NCBI GenBank assembly: GCA_910587685.1
Contig: CAJUMY010000007.1
Coordinates: forward strand, 7,488-71,487
DNA from: an uncultured Christensenellaceae bacterium
GTDB taxonomy: Bacteria; Bacillota; Clostridia; Christensenellales; UBA3700
Direction of reading: 5' to 3'
Length of the DNA: 64,000 nucleotides
The notes below the pieces were generated by a model. That model had not been told where the DNA came from. It did no database searches and saw only the letters and a program-made list of their open reading frames with translations. This document shows, piece after piece, positions 1-12,000 of this stretch (its first letter is position 1; every line of letters starts with the position of its first letter). The position numbers were made by a program, and so were the translations under genes.

Positions 1-3000
1 CGTTGATGATTATCGTATCCGCAGTCTTCTTGTCAACGGTGTACTTGATTTCCGTAGGAGTTACCTCATAAGTTCCGTAGTCGACTCTCAAATCGCCGAA
101 ATCATAGTTGTCGTTTTCGAAACGGGCCTTTATCTTATAAATTCCGCAATCGCTCGTGCTTCTTACGGGGTTAGTTCCGTTTCCTCTGTACGCTTCGAGG
201 ACTACGCTCGTTCCTTCCGGCAGACCAAATCCGCTAAAGAGACTCATATCCGGCGTGAGTTTCAAGTTACTGCCGTCGTACGTCTTATTGAGGCTGACCT
301 TGCTGTCTATTGTCGGAACGGTCTCGAACGCATAAGTCGCCTGCTTTATCTCGAACGGCATCGAGAAGATAACGTTGCCGCCTTCCGCAAGAGCTACTTC
401 GCCGCTATCCTTTCCTACGAGTTTAACGTCGTCGCCATAAGCGTTGATAATACCGATAACGTACTTACCTACCGCTGTAGGAGCTTCTTCAAACGGATCG
501 GCGAAATCGGTATCTTTCGCGTCGTAATACCTGATGATGACAGCCCAATCGTTATTATTCGTATCTATCGGCAGCTTCAGCTCGTCGCCGTAAACGTATT
601 CGGTCACTATGTCCTCGCCGAATGAGAATTCTATATTGAGCTTCTTGATCTCGTATTCCCACTCTACCACGCCGTAACCGTCTCCGCTTGCGATAACGTA
701 ATTCTTCTCGTCCACTTCGTTCACGGTCATAAGATACTTGCCTGCGCCGCTTATGACCTGCGTTTCGACGTATCTCGTACCGTTATCTATTGCGAACGAA
801 GCCTTATAGCTGAGTTCGTAACTCTTATCGCCGTCGACATAAGTCGCCGTTATGACAGGAGCTTCGCCGTTAAACGTATCGATATCGCTTGCAAATACGA
901 GTTTGCCTATATTAGCGCTATCGTTGATTATGAGTTTATATACGTTGAGCGTGAAGTTCGCATCCTTTACGATAACGTTATTGTCGTTATCGAAGTAGCT
1001 TACTGCGATATTGTATACGCCCGAGTCGCCGAATACAAGGCTTTCAGTCTTCTTACCGTTCACGCTGAACGCTACGCCGTCGACGTCTTCGGCGAATTCT
1101 CCGAAGAGAACGTCGTTTCCGATAAGATCGAGGCTAACTCCGTTGATATTGTAATAAGTCTTATAGTAGTTATTGTCTCTGTCGAACGTAACGCCTTCGC
1201 CGCTGACTATCTCGCCGAAGAGTTCGTTGTTCTTATCCGTAGTTATAACGCCGGGAGTATCTATTACCTTACTGTTGATGATGAGCGTCTGAGTTACGCT
1301 AGCTACGTCGTACATACAGCTATCGCTCTTCTCGATAACGACGGTATACTTTCCGACGGCAAGTTTTCCGAGCGCGAATTCTTCGCCGATATCGTTGCCG
1401 CTAGCATCCTTATACGTTACGGTGTAATCGGACGGAACGAGTTTCCCGTTGCCCGCGACTATCGGATACGTCTCGCCGTACGTCTGATTGAGCGAAGTAA
1501 GATCTATCGCAAAATCTATTACCTCTTTGACAACTCTTATTCTTATCGAACTTACGCTCGCATTGTAGTTGTTCTCCGCGTTATCTTCATTCGGAAGAAC
1601 GCTCAAAGTTATAGCGTATTCGCCGAGCATCGTCGAGACTACCTTGTCGATACCGTCGAGTACTTCGCCGCCGAAGGCTATGTCGAACGCGTATTTTTCA
1701 ACTATATCGTCATATCCCGCCGGATACTTAACGGAATCAATGTCTCCGTTATAGTAAACTGTCTTTATTCCGCCGCCGTAAACCGACGAAGTAACGTAAT
1801 CTTTCTTATCTACGACAACCGTAAATACCTTCTCGCCTACGAAATTGACGTTCGTAGAAGTAACTTTGACGGTATACTCGCCGACCTCTATAATGCTATC
1901 CACTTCAACGCCGTCTTTTGCGATAACGACGTTGACGTCGCTCTCAACGTTCAAGAACGCGTTGTTCGATACTATTCCGAGAGCTATAGGATCGTTTAGA
2001 CCCTTGAATATCTCCGTTCTGTCGGAATTGGTTATCGCTCTCTCGAGCGCTATAGCGTTGACTGTCAAACTGAACGTATTATAGTTAGCCGCTATATTCT
2101 GGTTCTCTCCGAAGGATACGCTCACGGTATACGGCTCGTTAGTCTCCGAAGTTATAGCGAATACGTCCTGAGTATCGCCGCTCACCGCGAATGTGAAGCT
2201 GTTCATTATCTCCTTTCTTACCGACTCTTTGATATTCGTCCAACCTTTTACGAAAGACTGGAGAATAGCTTCTCTCTTACCCGTAGAATAATCGTAGATA
2301 TTCTTGAGCTCCGAAAGCGTGAATCCGTAATCTTTCTCTATATCGGCAAAGTTGAATTCAACGTTCTTAGCCTTTACTTCGTAGTAACACGGATCCCCCG
2401 CAAGAGAGAGAGTATAGTTCCTGTCGAGAGTCTTGAGCGCGAGAGCGTACTTGCCTACAGCTACGGACATATCCGCCGCATTGGCTCTTACGACGCTCAC
2501 GTCGATACTTTCATATCCGGGAACGAACTGTCTTGCGTCTATCGAGTATTTCGCTTTGCTTGCGAACAGTTCCGCTTCTTCGAGGAACGAGTATTCGCCG
2601 AATTCCTCGGTTATCGGATAATCGTTGTTGAAGAAGTACTTGAGTTCCTTAGGCGCGACCTTTACGCTCACGGTATCCATATCGCCGTGTACGAGCGTGT
2701 AGTTGACCTTATCGAGGAGCTTGAAGTTAGTTCTGATAAAGTGAGTGCCGACTACCGGATAATAATGTTCGGAATCGCCTATCTCGCTCTCTCCCTCAAC
2801 GCTTATGATGCCGTTATTTTCGATAGGAGTAGCAGTAGCGTCGCTCTCTCTCAAAATAACTATCTCGATACTGTCGTATATCTTTTTAGCGTTATCGCCG
2901 AATACGAACGAATATCCGTTCTCACCCTCGGCGTTCTTCTTATTTATCTTAGCGTTGATAACGCAAGGAGTGACTTTGAATACGAATATCATATTGACGT

Positions 3001-6000
3001 CATAGAGATACATCTCATCGCTCTGAGCGATCAGGGTATCGTCGACAACGAAATACTGACTGCTTCCGTTGATGGAAATAGGCTCGTTTTGAACAGTAAG
3101 AGCGTTATAAGCGTCGACTCTTGCAGGATCGAGTTTCAGGAACCTTGTCGTCGTCTCGTCCACAAGATCGGTAAATACGTACGCCTTATCGGTATCGAAT
3201 ACAAAGCCCGTTACGTTCATATTCGCAAACGGATAGGTCTCTTCGCTGTAGTCAACCGCGTATTCTTTGCTTCCTATTCCCGCATTGATACTGAGGAGAG
3301 CTCTCTTAGCTTCTACCGTAACGCCGTCTCCCTCCGCAATGCTTATAACGTAGTATCTATCGAAGTTCTCGCTAAATTTATCAGCGACCGTATAACTCTC
3401 TACGTTGACGGTAATATCGCTGTAACCTTCCTTATCCGACTTCTTCACAGCCTTAGTTATCTTGAACTTCGTCGAGATACCGCTTGCAAGAGCCGCGTCG
3501 AATGAAGGCAGACCCGCTATAGACGCGGTAAAGTAGTTAAGGAAATTAGCGTTGTATTCAACGATGTTACCGCTAGCTCCGCCGCTCATTATACCGACCG
3601 TTATATCCGCCTTTTTAACGACGTATTCAATGCTATCGGCTTTGATTTTGATGTTATAGAACACCTCGTTTTCAACGCTGTAGTTAGCGATAGTTGCCTT
3701 GAACGTAACGGTTCCGTCGCCGTTATCTCTTACGAACTCGGGAATTATATCGCAGGTGAATTTATCTCCCTCAACAATGCCCGGAGTATTCACGCGATAC
3801 GAATCGACGTTATTCGGATCGAACTCGTTCTTTCCGTAGACGTAACCGCCGACAGGCTCTTCCACGCCTACCGCTATCGAAAGCTCGAGAGAAGCTCTCT
3901 TGATATTGACCTCGAATCTGGTATCGCCTTCGTCCGTCATATTTCTAAGAGTATAGGTCTCGTAAAGAGGTCTTTCGTTACCTATTCCGTCTCTGAAAAC
4001 GATTCCGCTCACGTCTATCGTATATACGTAAGGAACGGTATCGGTTATCGCATCGTATTGACCCTTTGTGACTACTATCTCAGGCGTCTTTTCAAGATAA
4101 TCGGATATATTATTGATAACGGTTCTATCGCTTCTGAATCTATATCTTATATCTATCTTGCTCGGATTGAAGGAATTAGCATCCTTACCGTACGTCGGAG
4201 AGGTCGGAGCAATCGTCGAATTATCGTAAACAATCTCCGACTCTATTATTTTCTTACTGAGAACGAACCCGCTCCATTCGGAAATATTAAAGACGTAGTT
4301 CGAATCCTGTATCGCAGCCGCGTAACCGTTAAACTTGATGTCATATACGGTTCTTTCCGCAGTTACCGAAGAGCTTCTTGCAGTAAAGTCGTACTTGAGA
4401 TTGCTTGCGAACCTCTCTTTGAACGCGTCGACGTTATCTGCGTAGTTAGTCACTTCGAAATCAAACGAATTGATAAGATCGAACGTGTAATTTACTCCGT
4501 TATTACTAATTACCTGTCCGAATACTTCGGAGTTCTCCTGCTGACCGTCCTTTCTCACCATTCTGATATTTACGGCTCTCTTGGTAATGGTAAAGCTGTT
4601 GCTTCCCTCTATATTGTTCTCGTTCGTGTTGAATATGTAGTTCTTCATCGAACTGATATTACTTGTATACGTAGTATCGAGAAGCGTTATTTCGTCGACG
4701 TATACGAGTCTGTATTGACCCTGATTGACAGCGTTCTCGCCAAGAGCGCTCTGCGCTACGAAGTACGCGACTTCGCTGCCGCTCTCGTCCGCAATCACTC
4801 TGCCGTACTCATCGACGAAGACCTTCGCTTCCATAACGTGAATATTGCTGTCGTATACTCCGTTCTTAACGGCGCTTGCGTCTCCGCCCGCTTCCTTAAC
4901 TATCTTCGAAGTTATTCTTGCGTAAATAGCTACCTTATTTATCGTTATGCGGTTATTGTGTTCACTCGTAAATACAAGTCTGTAGTTAGGAGCAGACGAG
5001 AAATAACCTTGGAGGATCGAAAAGTCTATCTGATACACTCCCGCGTCAAGATAAGCCTCGGGATCGACTATATTCACTATGGAATTAGTATCCGTATCTT
5101 TGATCTTTACGGTCGTACTGCTCGTCAAATCAAGCTGGGAATGTAATCCTTCGCTTTCAAGATAAGCTCCCTCGTTTATCGAATAAGAGAACGCTTTCTT
5201 TGCTATCGCCGCGATATTGTCGGTTCTGTAATTCTGTTCCAAAATATTCGACGTTACGGATATCGTGACAGGGCTTATCGTGAATTCGTAGATATCGCTA
5301 TCATCAATGGCTACGGTTCCTCCGCCTATCGCAGGTATCTTGACCGCTTCGCCGTCGACGAGGTTGACTATCTGATAATTCTCGCTATTCGTATTATTGC
5401 TTATAACAGTATATACGGCTATCTGACCCGCAGAATAATTGCTCTCATCGAGCGTTGTCCATATTCCGCCAGTCTTAGTATTGTTGACCTTATATTCTAG
5501 CGTTATATTTCCGACCGACAGATCTTTTAACGTAGTTACGCTGCCGGTGCTGTCGATAATATCGAAATTACCGTTCATCTCGCTGACGATTATAGACGGA
5601 AGTTTGTTGTCGAGAGATATGCTTCTGTCGTCGTAATAGTGCGTTCCCGCAAAGTGCGAAGCGTTGAACTTAAGATAAAGTTTGGCGGCTATTATCTCCG
5701 CTTCCGCATCCGAAGATACGCTGAAACTGTAGTTCTGCAGCGACATCTGATCTTTATACGCGTCGGAAAGGAACTTCCATACGTAATTTCCGACTCCGAT
5801 TCCGCTCTCTCCGCCTTCATTGACGAGGGTGAAGCTCATATTGAACGCCGCGTTCCTGAATTCATTAACGCTTGCGTCAAAACTCCACGAATCGTCTATA
5901 GATATACCGTCGGTTATCGTGAAATTGTCGCTTTCGCCCGTATACTTCGAGAACGTAAGAACTTGCGTCTCGCCGGTATATTCCAAAGCCGTAATATTGG

Positions 6001-9000
6001 GTTTAACGACAAGAGGTCTCTTTCTGATCTCGTAGAAGCTATTTCCGTCTCTCGTATACGTAACGTTATAGTTACCTGTAGCTTCGCCGTTAAACGTTAC
6101 TCTGCTCGTCAATCTGCCGATCTCGTGGACCATTGCGTTGACGGCGTTCGGCATATCGAAAGTTATATCTATCGAATAGCCCGATATCATATCGTAGAGC
6201 TCTCCGCGGCCGTCGCTGACGATATAAGTTATCGCATTGGCTCCGGCAGCGCCGTTAGCCGTGAACGTCTCTTGATACTGAACCGCCAAACCGTCGTAAT
6301 ACTTGAAGTTGACGAAAGCCGACGCGTCGCTCACGTTATCCGCTCCGACTTTCTCCGCTATCTTGACGTACAATTCCTTCGGAGTGATGAGATAAACGAA
6401 CTCGTTATTTCCCACGATCACGTAGTTATCTATAAGCGAATTATCGAAAGTGAGAACGTACGAGCCCTGATCCCAAACTCCCAACGGATCTTTTCCGTCT
6501 CTCTCGACGGTGTATACTCCGTTAAATACAGTCGGTATACCGTAAGAATCTACGGAAACTATCTCGCCTTTATCCATCGTGACGTCGCTCTCTGCAAGTC
6601 CCGTATAATTGAGCGGATAATTGAATCCTTTCGCATCGAATTCCTTGAACGTTCTTACGCCTTTCTTATATGAGATCGTGATCTCTTTCTTCTCAATATT
6701 TGCATTAATTATTATATTATCGCCTTCTACGTCCTCGAAGCCTCCGACTATATAGTTAGCGGAAGGCGCTCCGTCAACGTATATATTGAAAGCGTCTTTA
6801 GATATGGTGATAGTTCTGTCGCCGGCATTCTTCGAATCGAGCACGAGTACGTCCTCGCCGAATTCGAAAGATACGTCTTCGCCCATAACTACCGCTCTGA
6901 CCATAAAGTAATAATCGGAAGTATCTCCGCGTCCTGCCATGAGTTTTTTGAAATCATCTATATCCTCATCGCAAACTTTATCCGTACCGTCGTAAGTCTT
7001 TGCGTACTCAAGACCGGTGTATTGTAATAACAACCTGTAAGGAGTAATATTGGCGTCTTCGAAGAATATTTCGTTCGCTCCGTTATATTGATAGTTTTCG
7101 TTACTGAATCTGAATCCTCTTATTCTTGCGCCGTTGTTTGCGTCAAGTAAGACGCCTTCGCTGTCGAACGTGAAGGAATCCGCCATAAGATTGAGTACGG
7201 ATAGGCTCTCTCCGTCGGCAAGATTGCCAAGCGTAACGTACTGCGACCAATCCATATGGTTAGTAGATGCTTCTACAATATCGGTACCGTCGTACTCGCG
7301 ATCCACAGAGCCGCCAATAGGCGTAACCGTAAACTCTCTCTTTTCAACAACAAAATCGTAGGTGAACGAGATGTCGTAATCTTCGATATTATCCGAATTG
7401 TTTGGAACGCCGCTTGAATATCTGTAACTGAACGCAAATGTATATTCTCCAGCGTTCTTTATGTTTGTAACGGTTTCTCCCGATCTTCTGTCGGTGAGCG
7501 TAAGATATGCGCTCACGTCGGCAGCGTTGATTATTCCTTCGATGAACTTAGCCGTGAAGTCCTCGGTTCTCTCGAGCGTATTGCTTTCGCTGTTGATGAC
7601 GGGTCTTTCGACGCTGAGAAGATAATTTCCGCCGTTATTTATCGCATAGTCGCCGTTTTCATCCTTCGTGACCTTATTGAAGAAAAGGCTGTTCACGATA
7701 TCGGACACGTTTACAAAATCTACATTATTGTAGACGTAACTACGAGCCGTGTTATTTATATCGAAGTCGATTCTCAGCGACAGTCTGTTAGATATAACTA
7801 CCGAACTCATGAAGTAGTCCGACATATAATATTCATACTTACCTAAATCGCTTATAGATATCCTATACGAATAGTTACCGCCTTCACTTCCTATATAGCT
7901 GTCTATATCGGAACCTCTCCAAGCTCCGTCCGCGTAATATTCGACCTTCAAATACTCCGTGGAAGAAAGATCTATGGAGACGTTCGCATCCGCGAATACC
8001 GTCGCAGTACCCGTAGGTACTTTGATGCTCAAAGCGCCGCCGCTCAAATCTATCTGCATATTGTTGTCGATATCGCTTATGATCACGACCTTCTTGAATA
8101 CTGCGATAAATTTGTAACTGGCATTTTCGTCATAAGCTACGATGAACGTCTTAGAAGCGTTAGCGTTAGCTTCGTCGTCGCCGTCAACGTCCGTCTTATA
8201 ACCGAGGAATATAGCTCCGTTTGCAGCAGTAGCTTCGAATGCGAATACGCTGCCGGCTTTAACGGTCTTCGTTACCTCGCTTACGGTAATACCTTCGCTG
8301 TTTGCGGTAAAGGTACCGTTCTCGGAACTCTTATTGAGTACGACCGAATAATCTCTCGAGTCTATCACAGCCTCGAGCGTATCGGTCTCTTCTCCTTCTA
8401 CGAGCGCCGTAGCTATTCCTATATTGCCCGCCTCGTCATAGCTAAAGATATAAACGTAACATTTACCAAAGCCTACGCTAGCGTTTGACGCCATATAATC
8501 GCCGAAATTCTGTATGCTGACATTGCCGCCCGACGATACGCTGTCCGTAATGACCATGTCTCCGACCAGCGTATCGAAGGTCACCTCATTAAACAACGTT
8601 TCGATATCCGTATCGGACATTACCTTATCGGTCACTATATAGACATACTTGTTTTCGCTGTATTTATCGGTATTATCAAGCGTTACTTCAGCGTTAAACG
8701 TATGAGCGTCATCGGTAATATACTTGATATTATCTTTGCTCGACGTCCATTGTCCGAGCGTTATTCCGTCGGCAACGGTATCTACCTTAACCGTATAAGC
8801 GATCGAACGGAAGCGATCGGAACCGCTCACTACGTCTACAAGGAAAGTATACATCTGCTTATGCTGTATGAGACTGGGATAAGTATAATTTCCTGCCGAA
8901 GTAAATTCGTCCGTCAAGATAGGTTCTATAGTTCCTCCGATACAATCTTCGTAACTTACCTCACCTTCGAATACTTTCACTGTGTATTTAAGTCCGCTCG

Positions 9001-12000
9001 GAGAATGTTCCTGTCCGTTGTCACCCGCCTTAAACTCGGTATTATAATTGAACCACTTAGCGAGACTCTCCATATTGGTATACTCGTCTATGGTTATGGG
9101 TTCGTCGTTACCTGCAGTTATAACGAGCGCAGGCAAAATATTATCGTAATATAACCAAAATCCGCCCTCGGGCTCCTCTACCCCGTTAGCCGTGGTTACG
9201 GCTCCTTTGTTACCCGCGGGAGTAACGAGTTTCAAGCCGAAGCGTCTCACGAAATTATGTACGTCTACGCTCTTGCCGATATGCAACGTATATATTATCT
9301 TATCGCCTTCGATTTTGAGGTGTTCGCTGTCAGAGCCTCCGTCGCAGTAAATATCCAGATTCGGGTCTCCGAAAATATCTTCGAAAGCCATATTTGCCGC
9401 GCTGTCGCTCATATTGAGACTCATAAGGTCATTATAGTTATTGAGCGTAACTACCAATTTAGCATCTCTTGAGAACCACTTTCCGCTCGTAACGTCTATC
9501 CACTCTTCGTTGCGAGTCATGTGCTGTATCGTAACGGTAGCCTCCGGAGCTACGTTATCAAGTCTGCTGACTATCAGCGTATTGTCGGAATAGTTTTCAG
9601 GATTCTCTTCCGTCGTTTGATCGAAATACAGCCACTCTCCATCGAAAAGCGCTACACGGAATACTATTTTTCCGGTATGGCTCGTTATATTATTACCGTC
9701 TTTGTCGACGAGCCTAATCCAGTTAGTTCCGTTATAGGAGTCGCTTCCGCCGATACCGAGATACATATTCAACTGTCCGTTTGAATTATTGGTATTGTAA
9801 TTCGCGTCGATCCACGTCGCTCCGGCAAGATCGCTCGACGTCGCATTATAATCTTTTCTATCATTGAGAAGAGCATACTGGATATACATCTTCCTGCCTT
9901 CTTCATAAAGCGAAACGTATCTTCCGCCGTTTCCGCCCGTTACGACGATAGCAATATTTTTATTTCCGTTGATAAAATCGGTATCGTTCAAATATCCGCT
10001 TTCAACGCCGTTCTCGTCGATACTCTTTATCGAATATTCAAGTTCCGCGTTCTCCAAACGAACCGTATACTCTGATTTATCTATAGCGACGCCGTTGTCG
10101 TCGACAAAACGTCCCTCGAGTTCTATATTCTCATTGGCGCCCTTCATCGCAGAGATCTTTATGTCGCAGAACTGAGATATTATTGCAAACTTTGCGTCTA
10201 TTACATCCGTACCGAATCCGTACGTAGCGGTATAGACGCCGTCCTTCATGCTACTGGCGTACGGGTTAGTTATATCTATTATATTACCCGCATCGGCCCT
10301 GTCTTTTGCCGTTATCTTGAATATAACGCCGGAATTCTGTACGTAAGACGTAGTTTCGTTCTTTCTGTACGTGAGCGTAAGTTTTATGAAGCCCTTCGTC
10401 CAATCTGTCTCCGTCTTTCCGGAAATAGGATTATATGAATAATCCAATCTCTCTATCTTAGCCTCCAAACTGCCGTTCGTTATATCTCCCGACTCGTCGA
10501 CTATGATATTGACCGCTCCGTTCGTATTAGTCTCATTTGGATACTTAGTGCGCACCGTGATCGGAGCCGCGTTACCGGCTATATCTTTAACGTAAAATAC
10601 TACCCTATATTGCCCGTGCGGTCTGTCGTTCATATCTCCGCTGAACACGTTAGGCAGATTGGAAAGCATCGACGTCGTTAAAGACTGACCGCTCGCATTC
10701 TTTATCTCGGTACCGTTCACGTTGGAAAGGTTGATGCTGTCAAACGTCTCCGCCGCGCTTAGGAAATAATAATACAGTTTGTCTTGCGATACGTTCAAAC
10801 CGTTAGCGGCGCTCGTAGCAAGCGTACCTCCCGAAGCTATTTCGGATATTTTGATAGGCAATCCTCTTTCGAGGAGATTGGTTACCATAATATTGATATT
10901 ATTATTAATAGGTCGTTTGGAATCGAGGTATTTGATTATTCCGGTCGATCCCGTTCCTTCGCTAGATCGATCTATGCTGGCCTCGACCCAATTTCCTCCG
11001 TTATTAAATCGGACTTTGAGTCTGCTAGTTCGCAATTTCAATTTTACGCCGGCGCCGACCTTATCGGAATTCTTCGTCGTAATATTGCCGTCAAGATCGG
11101 TGGCTCGTATCGACGTCCCCGCCCGTCCCATATATTCGGCAAGAAGTCTGCCGTCAGCGCCTCTCGCGCTGCTAAGATTGTCGACCGTAACGTTATTTAC
11201 CCACGCGCCTTCGCCGTTATTGGCGTTGTAGTCGAAAAGATCGAACGTTATCTTTCTCTTAAGATCGCTCTCTGCAAGACTGAATCCGCCGTTATAAGCG
11301 TTGAATTTTACAGATACGGTTTTCTCGTTAGTCCAGTTATCGCTGTCGCTATCGACAGTTATCTCGCTGCTCTTTACCGACGTCGACGAATCGTTGAACG
11401 TTACCTTGATATCCTGTAAAGAAGAATAAGCGCTGTAGTTCTTAGAGCCGGCAATCCAGCTACTCGAACCGGCGTCCCATGCCTCGACTGCAAACATTAC
11501 TCTTATGAACCTCGTGCCGTTCGGTACGCTTACTCCGTTCGCGGAAAAAGTGTGATTTACACTGCTCGACGCCTCAAGACACTGAGCCGCGATCCTCGTC
11601 TGACCCGCCGCGTAACTCAAATCGTCGTCTAATGCATTTATCAACTTGACGGCGTCGACCTTTGTATTCGCATCCTTGAAAAATCCTTGACTGTTAGTAG
11701 TCGAACCCGTACGTCCGGTAAGAACCGAGTTTATACCGTTGACGTCAGTCTCCGCAATGACGGAATACGCAAAACGCACCGATCTGCCGCTATTAGCATT
11801 TCCTATCGCTTTTGCGGAAAAGTTCATCGTTACGCCGTTATTCTCGACGCTGACGCCGTCGGGAAGAGCTAACGTGGTATAATAGATGATCCTTCTGAAA
11901 GGAACTATCTTTAAATTACCGACAACCGACGCGCAGTCAAACGACGCTCCTATCGCATATTCGTTATTTCCATAACCGTTGCTGTTAGTCCAGTCGCCAG